Assembly: GCF_016775475.1 (NCBI RefSeq)
Contig: NZ_JAEUXJ010000010.1
Location: 1-64,000, forward strand
Direction of reading: 5' to 3'
Length of the DNA: 64,000 nt
Source of the DNA: Belnapia mucosa
GTDB taxonomy: Bacteria; Pseudomonadota; Alphaproteobacteria; Acetobacterales; Acetobacteraceae
Of this stretch, positions 35,694 through 43,630 are shown piece by piece (the first letter of the stretch is position 1; every line of letters starts with the position of its first letter). The position numbers were made by a program, and so were the translations under genes. The notes beneath the pieces were generated by a model. That model was not told where the DNA came from and ran no database searches. It saw only the letters and a list, made by a program, of their open reading frames with translations.

Positions 35694-36590
35694 ATGCTGA
35701 TTGTCTTCAATCCCACCGCCGGGCGGCGGCGCCGGCAGCGGCTGGACCGCGCGCTTGCTGTCCTGCGCCGGCTTGGCTTCGGCTTCGACCTAGCGGAGAC
35801 GGCGCGGCCCGGCCATGCCGAGCATCTGGCGCGGGCGGCGGCGCAGGCCGGGCAGGGGCTGGTGGTCGCGGCCGGCGGCGACGGCACCATCGCCGAGGTC
35901 GCGGCCGGGCTGGCCGGCAGCACCGCCGCGCTCGGCGTGCTGCCGCTCGGCACCGCCAATGTCTTCGCCTGGGAACTCGGCATCCCGATCCGGCCAGAGG
36001 CGGCAGCGTCGCTGCTGGCCGAGGGCGAGGCGCGTGGCCTCTATCCCGGCCTGGCGCGGTTCGGCGATGGCAGCGCGCGGCTCTTCGTGCAGATGCTCGG
36101 CGCCGGCTTCGATGCCGCCGTGGTCGCGCATCTCGATCTCGGGCTGAAGCAGCGCATCGGCCGCGGCGCCTATGTCTGGGGCGCGGTGCGGGAACTGGCG
36201 CGCTACCGTTTCCCGCCGCTCCGCCTGGTCTTCGCCGATGGCGAGATGCGGGCGAGTTCGGTCATCGTCAGCAAGGGGCGGCTCTATGCCGGCCGGCATC
36301 TGCTGGCCCCGGCTGCCGAAGCAGCGGCGCCGGGCTTCCAGGTGGCGATCTTCCGTGGCTCCGGCCCGGTCGCGGCAGCGGCCTATGGCGCGGCGCTGCC
36401 GCTCAACCTGCTGCCGCACATGCCGGGCCTCGTGCTGCGCCCGGCGACCTGGCTGCGGATCGAAGGGGAGGGGGTGGCGGTGCAGGCGGATGGCGACCCC
36501 GCCGGGCGACTGCCGGTCGAGGTCGCGGTGGCGCCGACGCCGCTGCGTGTGCTGCTGCCACGCCGGGCCGGTTTCGCCCGCGCGGCCTGA
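35694..36590 (+). CDS. Diacylglycerol kinase-family lipid kinase
   Basis: The 298-residue protein is a DagK/YegS-type lipid kinase. The N-terminal VFNPTAGRRRRQRL segment and the nucleotide motif AAGGDGTIAEVAAGL near residues 59-73 are diagnostic. LGVLPLGTANVFAWELG follows, as in the family. It would phosphorylate diacylglycerol or a similar lipid at the inner membrane face. It is divergent from plcP across the Pho-box region, so it may recycle the diacylglycerol released by PlcP. ATG 35694 has no strong ribosome site, but the strand immediately after it fits the family start. Confidence 0.9.
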   Translation: MLIVFNPTAGRRRRQRLDRALAVLRRLGFGFDLAETARPGHAEHLARAAAQAGQGLVVAAGGDGTIAEVAAGLAGSTAALGVLPLGTANVFAWELGIPIRPEAAASLLAEGEARGLYPGLARFGDGSARLFVQMLGAGFDAAVVAHLDLGLKQRIGRGAYVWGAVRELARYRFPPLRLVFADGEMRASSVIVSKGRLYAGRHLLAPAAEAAAPGFQVAIFRGSGPVAAAAYGAALPLNLLPHMPGLVLRPATWLRIEGEGVAVQADGDPAGRLPVEVAVAPTPLRVLLPRRAGFARAA

Positions 36591-36591
36591 G

Positions 36592-37917
36592 CTACATCCA
36601 GCCCGGCAGGATGAAGAAGAGCCAGGCGAGCGGCGGGCCGGCCAGCACGATGACGATGCTGTAGATCAGGAAGCGCCGATAGACGCTCTCGCGCTCACCC
36701 GGTTCGGCATTCGCCACCACCAGCGCGCCATTGGTCGAGAAGGGCGAGACATCGACGACGGTGGAGGAGACGGCGAGCGCCGCGATCATCCCGGCCGTGC
36801 CGATCTGCCCCTGCTGCAGGAAGGGCACCGCCAGCGGGATGATCGCGCCGAGCACCCCGACCGAGGAGGCGAAGGCCGAGACCACGCCGCCGATATAGCA
36901 GAGCAGCAAGGCCGCCAGCAGCGGCGCCCCCATGCCGGAGACGCCCTGCCCGACCTGGTCGATGGCGCCCGATTTCTGCAGCACGCCGACATAGGTGACG
37001 ACACCGCCGACCAGCAGGATGGTGGACCAGCCGATCTTGTCCACCGCGCCCTTCTGCTCATTCGGGGCGATCAGCGTCAGCGCCACGGCAACCGTCACCG
37101 CCACCAGCCCGACATTCAGGCTGAAGGCGAGCGCGCCGATCGCCAGCGCGGCGAGGCCGATCAGCGTCGCCGCCTGCTGCGCATCGAGCCGCGCCGCCGA
37201 GGGATGCGACGGCGTGGCCAGCACCGCATCGGCCGAGGTGCCGTGGCCCGACATCGGCAGCCCGCCCGGCCCGTGCTCGTCGCCGGTGACGCCATCCGCC
37301 GCCGCGCGGCGGGCCAGCAGTGCGCGGCCGCCGAAGAGAAAGAAGACCGCGATGGCGCAAAGCAGGTTGTAGCCGAGGCTGGCGAGGAAGAGCGAGGTCT
37401 CGCCGACCGGCAGACCGGAGCGTGCGACGATCTGGTTGGTGATGCCGCCATAGATGCTGATCGGCGAGAAGCCGCCGCCCTGCGCGCCATGGATGACGAC
37501 AAGGCCCATCATCAGCGGGCTGATGCCATAGGCGCGGGCGAATTGCAGCGCGACGGGGGCAAGGATGGCGCAGGCCGCCGGGCTGACGGCGCCCACCGCG
37601 GTCAGCGCCGCGGCGACCGCGAACATCACCCAGGGGATGGCGGCGATATGCCCACGCACCGCCCGCACCGCCTGATGCACCAGCCAGTCGATCGTGCCGT
37701 TCTTCTGCGCGATGGCAAACAGGTAGGTGATGCCGACCAGCGTGACGAAGAGGTCGCCCGGGAAGCCGGCGATGATGCGGTCCGCCGGCATGCCGACGAC
37801 GAAGCTGCCGATCAGGAAGGCCATGGCGAGGGCAAGCGCCCCCATATTGATGGGGAGGGCGGTCGCGACGACGAACATCACGACCAGCCCCAGGATGGAG
37901 GCTGCCTGCGGCGACAT
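36592..37917 (-). CDS. MatC-like dicarboxylate (malonate) carrier
   Basis: The 441-residue integral membrane protein has roughly 11 hydrophobic segments and resembles the SLC13/MatC group of dicarboxylate carriers. It opens AASILGLVVMFVVAT, and its first repeat includes GAVSPAACAILAPVALQFAR. A hydrophilic cytoplasmic loop lies around residues 205-240. The malonyl-CoA decarboxylase gene is only 30 nt upstream on the same strand, which favours malonate as substrate. Other C4 acids are possible. Its stop is 2 bp from the convergent lipid kinase stop. Confidence 0.85.
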   Translation of the reverse strand: MSPQAASILGLVVMFVVATALPINMGALALAMAFLIGSFVVGMPADRIIAGFPGDLFVTLVGITYLFAIAQKNGTIDWLVHQAVRAVRGHIAAIPWVMFAVAAALTAVGAVSPAACAILAPVALQFARAYGISPLMMGLVVIHGAQGGGFSPISIYGGITNQIVARSGLPVGETSLFLASLGYNLLCAIAVFFLFGGRALLARRAAADGVTGDEHGPGGLPMSGHGTSADAVLATPSHPSAARLDAQQAATLIGLAALAIGALAFSLNVGLVAVTVAVALTLIAPNEQKGAVDKIGWSTILLVGGVVTYVGVLQKSGAIDQVGQGVSGMGAPLLAALLLCYIGGVVSAFASSVGVLGAIIPLAVPFLQQGQIGTAGMIAALAVSSTVVDVSPFSTNGALVVANAEPGERESVYRRFLIYSIVIVLAGPPLAWLFFILPGWM

Positions 37918-37947
37918 GGAGATTTCCCCTTGATGCGGGTGGGGCGG

Positions 37948-39408
37948 TCAGCCGGGCTTGGCGCCGGCCTTCTCCTCCCCGCCCAGCAAACGCGCCAGCG
38001 CCGAGCGGGATTGTCCTGGCGCTGCCGCCCGCCCCGCCTGCAGCAGCCGTTCCACCGCCGCGGAACGGGCCACCTGACCGGATTGCGCGAAGGCCTCGTG
38101 GTTGGCCTCGATCGCTTCGCGGTCATAGAGGTAGTTGACCATGATGCCGAAGCTCTCGCGCATGCCGCGGGGCGAGACATTGCCGAGCCAGTTGATGCGC
38201 TCCAGCCGCGCCCCGTTGCCGAGATGAAAGCGTGCCACCGGATCGATGCCGGACCCCGTCGCGGGCTGCGTCAGATAGGCGGCGGCGAGGCGAAGCAGCG
38301 ACGCCCGCAGCCGCTCGCGCCGCGCCTCGTCCTCCCACCAGGCGCCCTCGGTCAGCGCGGCGAAATCCTCGATCGCCTCCTCCGGCAGGAAGAGCCCGCC
38401 CTCGGGCGGGGCGGCCAGCTTGCGCTCCAGCCAGCGCCGGAAGCCGGGCACGGGGGAGAGGGTGGCGAAATGGCTGAGCTGCGGCAGCTCCGCCTTCAGC
38501 TCCTCCACCACCTGCTTGATGAGGAAATTGCCGAAGGAGATGCCGCGCAAGCCCTCCTGGCAGTTGGAGATGGAATAGAAGATCGCCGAATCCGCGTCCT
38601 GCGGCCGGCCGGGCTGCTGGTCGCGCGCCAGCAGCGGCTGCACGGCGCTGGCGATGCCGCGGACCAGCGCGACCTCGACGAAGATCAGCGGCTCTCCGGG
38701 CAGGGCCGGGTGGAAGAAGGCGAAGCAGCGGCGATCCGCCTCCAGCCGGCGGCGCAGATCCTCCCAGCCCTGGATCTCGTGCACGGCCTCGTAGCGGATC
38801 AGCTTCTCCAGCACCGCGGCCGGCGTCTGCCAGTCGATCCGCCGCAGATCCAGGAAGCCGCGGTTGAACCAGGAGGCAAACAGGTGCTTCAGGTCTGCAT
38901 CCAGCACCTTCAGGCCGGCATCGCCGCGCGGCAGGGCCAACAGCTCCTCGCGCAGCCGCACCAGGGCGGCGGTGCCGCCGGGCGCCATGTTCATCCGCCG
39001 CAGCAGCTCCTGCCGCGGCGGTTCGGCGGCATCCGCCAGCCGGGCCGCGGCCTCGAGCGAAGGTTCCGTCATCCAGGCTTCGGCCGCCTTGCGCAGCCGC
39101 TCCGGCTCGGGGGCGAATTCCTCGGCCAGGAAGCGGAAGAAGGCGGCGCGGTCCTCGCCGCCCAGGGCATGGATGCTCTCCAGCAGCTCCCTCGCCACGG
39201 CGGCGCCGGAGGCCTCGCCGCGTTCGGAGAGCATGGCGCCGCAGAGCCGGCGGGCGCGGTCGAGCGGCGGCAGCCCGGCCGCCGGCACATTGGCATAGGC
39301 GCGGCCGCGATCGGCGATGCCGGCCCAGAGCCGTTCCAGCCAGGTCCGGCTTTCGGTCGGGACGGGCGGGACCGGGCTGGGCAGGGTCTGCGTCTCGGTC
39401 TCCTGCAT
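37948..39408 (-). CDS. Malonyl-CoA decarboxylase
   Basis: The 486-residue protein matches malonyl-CoA decarboxylase, which converts malonyl-CoA to acetyl-CoA and carbon dioxide. The N-terminal half is helical, and the catalytic GNAT-like C-terminal half contains FYSISNCQEGLRGISFGN, LSPVPGFRRWLE and FHLGNGARLERINWLGN. In family members the essential Ser and His lie in the first and last of these. It is adjacent to a MatC-like carrier, as in malonate utilisation loci. No malonyl-CoA synthetase (MatB) is in the window. The gene may be co-transcribed with the membrane protein gene 41 nt upstream. Confidence 0.94.
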   Translation of the reverse strand: MQETETQTLPSPVPPVPTESRTWLERLWAGIADRGRAYANVPAAGLPPLDRARRLCGAMLSERGEASGAAVARELLESIHALGGEDRAAFFRFLAEEFAPEPERLRKAAEAWMTEPSLEAAARLADAAEPPRQELLRRMNMAPGGTAALVRLREELLALPRGDAGLKVLDADLKHLFASWFNRGFLDLRRIDWQTPAAVLEKLIRYEAVHEIQGWEDLRRRLEADRRCFAFFHPALPGEPLIFVEVALVRGIASAVQPLLARDQQPGRPQDADSAIFYSISNCQEGLRGISFGNFLIKQVVEELKAELPQLSHFATLSPVPGFRRWLERKLAAPPEGGLFLPEEAIEDFAALTEGAWWEDEARRERLRASLLRLAAAYLTQPATGSGIDPVARFHLGNGARLERINWLGNVSPRGMRESFGIMVNYLYDREAIEANHEAFAQSGQVARSAAVERLLQAGRAAAPGQSRSALARLLGGEEKAGAKPG

Positions 39409-39449
39409 GGGTGTCTCCTCGGTCTCGGGCAGGGCAGGATGGCGCCGGC

Positions 39450-41438
39450 TCAGGCAATGGGGGCCGGGCCGGCCGGGGCCGGCTCCGGCAGGCGGGGCGC
39501 GGGCTCGGCGGCCGGCGCGCTCGCCTTATGCGCGGCATCGAGGCAGGCCGTCACCGCCTCCCGCAGCGAGGTGGTGTAGTAGTCGGCGCCGAGGAAGTGC
39601 TGCACCTTCTGGTCGGTCAGCACCGCCTCCTCGGCCGGCCAGAGCCCGACCAGGATCGGCGCCCCCGGCAGGCGCTGCCGCAGCCGGCGCAGCAGGTAGC
39701 GCAGATGCGCCGGGCTGCCGCTGATCTCGAGATAGGAGATGCAGACCATCGCCGCCCCGGCGGTGTCGAAACTGTCGATCCGGCCGCGCGACACCGCCTC
39801 ATGCGGCACCACATGGGCGCCGAGCCCATGCTTCTGCAGCAGCTGCGCCAGCATGGCCGAGGCTGCCTCGTCCAGCGGGCCGCGGCCGGCGATGCAGAGG
39901 ATGGCGGAGTCGCGCCGCCAGGCCGGGGGCAGCGCGGCCGGATCGGGCGCCTGGGCCTTCGGCGCCGGGGTCTTCGGCACGCCCTGTTCGGCCAGGGAGG
40001 GCAGGGCGCCCTTCTCGCCATGCGGCGCCGGATCGGCATCCGCATGATCGGCGAGATCGGCGACCAAGCCGCGGATCGCGTCCCTGACCCGCTCGATCTG
40101 CTCGGGCGGGACCACGCCGCGGCTTGCATCGCTCGCCGCGAGCTGGAGGCCCTTCAGCGCCACCTCGTCGTAATAGGAGGAGAGGGAGCGTTCCTTCAGC
40201 AGCAGCTCGGCCTGATCGAGCGCCTCATCCGGGTCGCCCGCCAGCATCCGCTGGTAGAAGCTCTCGACCGGCGTCAGCGCCGGCCGGTCGCCCAGCAGCA
40301 CATCGAGGAATTCCACCTGCTGCACATGCCGCCCCAGCACCACCAGGCAGAGGGTCAGCGGGGTCGAGAGGATCAGGCCGATCGGCCCCCAGAGCCAGCT
40401 CCAGAAGATCGCCGAGATGACGACCGAGACCGGGGAGAGGCCAGTGCTGTGGCCATAGACCAAAGGCTCCACCACCTGGCCCATGATCGGCTCGGTGACG
40501 AGGAAGAGGGCGGCGGTCCAGATCACCATGGTCCAGCCGGGATCGACCGCGGCCGCCAGCGCCAGGGGCAGGGCGCCGGCGAGGATCGCGCCGATATAGG
40601 GCACGAAGCGCAGCAGCGTCGCCAGCACGCCCCAGAGCAGCGGCGAGGGCACGCCGATCAGGAACAGCCCGACCCCGATGACGATGCCGAAGACCAGGTT
40701 GAGGCCGAGCTGGGCGAGGAAATACCGGCTCAGCCGCCGCGCCGCATCGTCCAGCGCGGTGGTGGTGCGGTGCAGGTCGGTCGCGCCGGCGAGGCGGATC
40801 ATCCGGTCGCGCAGATCCTCCCGCTGCAGCAGCACGAAGATTGCCACGATGAAGACGATGCCCGTGGTCTCGAGCGGCCCGAGCACCGGCGAAAGGATGC
40901 GCTGCGCCAGTTCGAGCGGCGAGCGGATGGTGCCGCCGGCCTCGCCCGGCGCGGCGCCCGGGGCGGCCGGCGCGGCGGGGGCCGGGGCCGCTTCGGGCCC
41001 GGTCGGGGCGGTCTCTTCATGCGTGAGCCCGCCGGGCATCCCGAGGCTTCGGGTAATGACCGAGATGCGGCCGAGCGCCTCGTCCCGCACCGTCTCGACC
41101 TTCCGCTCGATGGTCGCGGCGTAGCGCGGCGCCTCGCCGGCAAGCTGCGCGACCTGGGTGCCGATCAGCCCGCCGATCAGGAGGATCGCGCCGAGGGCCA
41201 GCAGCACCGCGACCAGGACCGAGACCACCCGCCCCAGCCAGAGCCGGCGCAGAAGGTCGGCCAGCGGCGCCAGCACGAAGGAGAGCAGGACGGCGAGGGT
41301 AATCGGGATCAGGATCTCCCGCGCGATATAGAGGGCGGTGACGATCACCACGCCGGTCGCCAGGCCGAGCAGGGCACGGAGGGCCGGCGGGTTGGCCGGG
41401 GCGGGCGGTGGCGGCGGCTCGGCGGGGCTGGCTGGCAT
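39450..41438 (-). CDS. AI-2E/PerM-family membrane protein with C-terminal extension
   Basis: The 662-residue protein has the AI-2E transporter fold: two early membrane helices (from ALLGLATGVVIVTALYIA), a long soluble loop with an Ala/Pro-rich stretch near 165-190, then several helices including LLWGVLATLLRFVPYIGAI and SPVSVVISAIFWSWLWGPIG. After about residue 380 there is a cytoplasmic tail of some 280 residues, ending with a Rossmann-like region (ILCIAGRGPLDEAA, AAMVCISYLEISGSPAHLR) and a Pro/Ala tail. The tail resembles a cobalamin-binding fold without the DxHxxG histidine loop. Function may be ion or small-molecule export; autoinducer-2 transport should not be assumed. ATG 41438 is chosen to avoid the divergent gene. 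Confidence 0.82.
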   Translation of the reverse strand: MPASPAEPPPPPAPANPPALRALLGLATGVVIVTALYIAREILIPITLAVLLSFVLAPLADLLRRLWLGRVVSVLVAVLLALGAILLIGGLIGTQVAQLAGEAPRYAATIERKVETVRDEALGRISVITRSLGMPGGLTHEETAPTGPEAAPAPAAPAAPGAAPGEAGGTIRSPLELAQRILSPVLGPLETTGIVFIVAIFVLLQREDLRDRMIRLAGATDLHRTTTALDDAARRLSRYFLAQLGLNLVFGIVIGVGLFLIGVPSPLLWGVLATLLRFVPYIGAILAGALPLALAAAVDPGWTMVIWTAALFLVTEPIMGQVVEPLVYGHSTGLSPVSVVISAIFWSWLWGPIGLILSTPLTLCLVVLGRHVQQVEFLDVLLGDRPALTPVESFYQRMLAGDPDEALDQAELLLKERSLSSYYDEVALKGLQLAASDASRGVVPPEQIERVRDAIRGLVADLADHADADPAPHGEKGALPSLAEQGVPKTPAPKAQAPDPAALPPAWRRDSAILCIAGRGPLDEAASAMLAQLLQKHGLGAHVVPHEAVSRGRIDSFDTAGAAMVCISYLEISGSPAHLRYLLRRLRQRLPGAPILVGLWPAEEAVLTDQKVQHFLGADYYTTSLREAVTACLDAAHKASAPAAEPAPRLPEPAPAGPAPIA

Positions 41439-41583
41439 GCGGCGGCTGGTCTCCGGTGTGGCGCCGCTGTCCGGCACCGCACCGGAAGAACGCGGCAGGG
41501 AGGGGTTGTTCCCTCGCGGCCCGGCAGCTGGCGCGGCACGGGGTTTGCTGCACACTGCGCCGCCGATGCCTGATGAGGACCGC

Positions 41584-42576
41584 ATGACCCATCCCCGCCG
41601 CGCCTGGCTGGGCGCCCTGCCTCTGCTGGCGGCGCCCCGCCTGCTGCGCGCTCAATCCGGTCCTGGGGCCGGGCCCTGGCCGAACCGCCCGGTGCGGCTG
41701 GTCATCCCCTTTCCGCCCGGTGCCTCGACCGATGCGGTGGGGCGGACCACGGCGGCGGTGATCGGCGCGCGGATCGGCCAGCCGGTGGTGGCCGAGAACC
41801 GGGCCGGGGCTGGCGGCAATATCGGCGCCGAGGCGGTGGCGAAGGCCGATCCGGATGGCTACACCCTGCTGGTCACGACGATCAGCGCCGCCGCCATGGG
41901 GCCGCATCTCTATCCCCGCCTGGGCTATGACCCGATGCGGGATCTGGCGCCGGTGGCCCGCACCTGCCACACGCCCAACTGCATCGTGGCGCGGCCCGAC
42001 CTGCCCGTCTCCACCCTGCGGGAGGCGTTGGACCTGGCCCGCGCCCGCCCCGGGCAGCTGGTCTATGGCAGTCCGGGCAATGGCACCTCCGGCCATCTGA
42101 TCGCGGAGTCGCTGAGCCATGCCGCGGGGGTCAGGATGCAGCAGGTCCCCTATCGCGGCACCGGGCCGCTGATGACCGATCTGCTGGCCGGACGGCTCGA
42201 CCTCGCCTGCGACAACCTGCCTGCCTATCTGCAACAGGCGCGCGAGGGAAAGCTGAAGCTGCTGGCGGTGACGAGCCCGGAGCGCTGGTATTCCGCGCCC
42301 GAGGTGCCGACGGTGGCCGAGGCCGCCGGCCTGCCCGGCTTCGCCGCCATGATCTGGTGGGGCGTGCAGGCCCCAGCCGGCACGCCGGCGCCGATCCTGG
42401 ACCGGGTCGCCGCCGCCATCCTGGAGGGCTTCGCGACGCCCGAGATCCGCGAGCGGCTCCGCAGCTTCAGCATCGAGCCGGCACCCCAGAGTACCGCCGA
42501 TTTCGCCCGATTGCTTGATGAGGAATACCGCCGCTGGGGCGAGGTGGTGCGGGAGGCGAATATCAAGCTGGATTAG
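41584..42576 (+). CDS. Bug/TctC-family solute receptor
   Basis: The 330-residue exported receptor has a signal sequence ending near RLLRAQS. Bug motifs are RPVRLVIPFPPGASTDAVG, AENRAGAGGNIGAEAVAKA, DPDGYTLL, QVPYRGTGPLMTDLLAG and EVPTVAEAAGLPGF. GAGGA 5 nt before ATG 41584 supports this start over the upstream ATG at 41566. It is divergent from the AI-2E-like gene and followed, after the palindromic element, by an amidohydrolase on the same strand that may process its ligand. Confidence 0.93.
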   Translation: MTHPRRAWLGALPLLAAPRLLRAQSGPGAGPWPNRPVRLVIPFPPGASTDAVGRTTAAVIGARIGQPVVAENRAGAGGNIGAEAVAKADPDGYTLLVTTISAAAMGPHLYPRLGYDPMRDLAPVARTCHTPNCIVARPDLPVSTLREALDLARARPGQLVYGSPGNGTSGHLIAESLSHAAGVRMQQVPYRGTGPLMTDLLAGRLDLACDNLPAYLQQAREGKLKLLAVTSPERWYSAPEVPTVAEAAGLPGFAAMIWWGVQAPAGTPAPILDRVAAAILEGFATPEIRERLRSFSIEPAPQSTADFARLLDEEYRRWGEVVREANIKLD

Positions 42577-42607
42577 CGGCGCGGGAAGCGCTCGGCCTGC
42601 CTCTACC

Positions 42608-42691
42608 GTCATGGCCGGGCTTGACCCGGCCATCCCCTGCCGCAAGCTGGGCCATGGATCGGAGATGCGCGGTTCGAGCCCGCGCATGACG
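42608..42691. repeat. REP-like palindromic element
   Basis: An 84-bp element has 7-bp terminal inverted repeats (CGTCATG at 42608-42614, CATGACG at 42685-42691). Inside are two hairpins: a 9-bp stem ATGGCCGGG/CCCGGCCAT (42611-42619 with 42625-42633) and an 8-bp stem ATGCGCGG/CCGCGCAT (42665-42672 with 42680-42687). The first hairpin has the sequence style of short dispersed palindromes common in alphaproteobacterial genomes. It sits between the Bug receptor and amidohydrolase genes, where it could also act on mRNA stability or termination. Confidence 0.75.
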
Positions 42692-42727
42692 AAAGACGGT
42701 CACGCCTGAAGGAAGGGGGGAAGCGCC

Positions 42728-43621
42728 ATGACCCGGAGCCTCTATGCCGGCCCGGTGGTCGATGCCCACCACCATGTCTGGGACCCACGGGTGAACCATC
42801 ACCCCTGGCTGACCGAGGCCGGTGTCATCCCCTTCCGCTATGGCGACTACCGCGCCATCCGCCGTCCCTATCTGCCGCCCGAGATCCGGGCCGATGCCGC
42901 CGGCCAGAACCTGGTCGGCAGCGTCTATGTCGAGACGGAGTGGGACCCGGCCGATCCGCTCGGCGAGGTGCGCTACGCCAGCGCGCTGTCCGAGCAACAT
43001 GGCCTGCCCAATGCCATCGTTGCCCAGGCCTGGCTCGACCGCGCCGATGCGCCGGAGGTCCTGGCCGCGCATGGCGCCGCCCCGTTGGTCCGCAGCGTCC
43101 GGCACAAGCCCACCGAGTTCAGCCGCGGCCGGACCCTGATGTCCGACGCTGGCTGGCGCCGCGGCTATGCGCTGCTGGCCCGGCACGGGCTGCATTTCGA
43201 CCTCCAGACCCCCTGGTGGAACCTGGGCGAGGCGGCGCAACTGGCGGCCGATATTCCCGAGACGTTGATCATCCTGAACCATACCGGGCTGCCCGCCGAC
43301 CGCAGCCCCGCCGGCTTGCAGGGCTGGCGCGACGCCATGGCGCATCTGGCCGAACAGCCCAATGTCGCGGTGAAGATCTCCGGCCTAGGCCAGCCGGGCC
43401 AGCCCTGGGCGGCCAATGGCACCGCCGGGATCGTGCGGGAGGCGGTGGCGCTCTTCGGCCCGGACCGGGTGATGTTCGCCAGCAATTTCCCGGTCGACAG
43501 TCTTTGCACCGGCTATGACGAGATCTATCGCGGCTTCCGGGAGGCCGTCGCCGACCATCCCGAAGCCGCGCAGCGGGCGATGTTCTGCGACAATGCCCGC
43601 CGCATCTACCGCTTCGCCTGA
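42728..43621 (+). CDS. Amidohydrolase family 2 (COG3618-like lactonase)
   Basis: The 297-residue barrel hydrolase begins VVDAHHHVWDP, the metal-binding HxH of the amidohydrolase-2 family. VKISGLG and FASNFPVDSLCTGYDE near the C-terminus match the COG3618 group, which includes L-fuconolactonase and 4-sulfomuconolactonase. A lactone hydrolysis step in sugar or aromatic catabolism is likely. The FASNFP segment is the position of a conserved acidic residue in many relatives, where GSNWP or GSDFP is usual. It starts after the REP-like element, 151 nt downstream of a Bug receptor gene. Confidence 0.9.
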   Translation: MTRSLYAGPVVDAHHHVWDPRVNHHPWLTEAGVIPFRYGDYRAIRRPYLPPEIRADAAGQNLVGSVYVETEWDPADPLGEVRYASALSEQHGLPNAIVAQAWLDRADAPEVLAAHGAAPLVRSVRHKPTEFSRGRTLMSDAGWRRGYALLARHGLHFDLQTPWWNLGEAAQLAADIPETLIILNHTGLPADRSPAGLQGWRDAMAHLAEQPNVAVKISGLGQPGQPWAANGTAGIVREAVALFGPDRVMFASNFPVDSLCTGYDEIYRGFREAVADHPEAAQRAMFCDNARRIYRFA

Positions 43622-43630
43622 CGCCCGCCC

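Noticed and set aside
36172..39579. A 1135-residue open frame on the plus strand
   Set aside because: It is antisense to the MatC-like and malonyl-CoA decarboxylase genes and contains only low-complexity Arg/Asp/Gln-rich sequence.
39450..41438. Autoinducer-2 exporter role
   Set aside because: The family name is historical; nothing in the sequence or neighbours supports autoinducer-2 as substrate.
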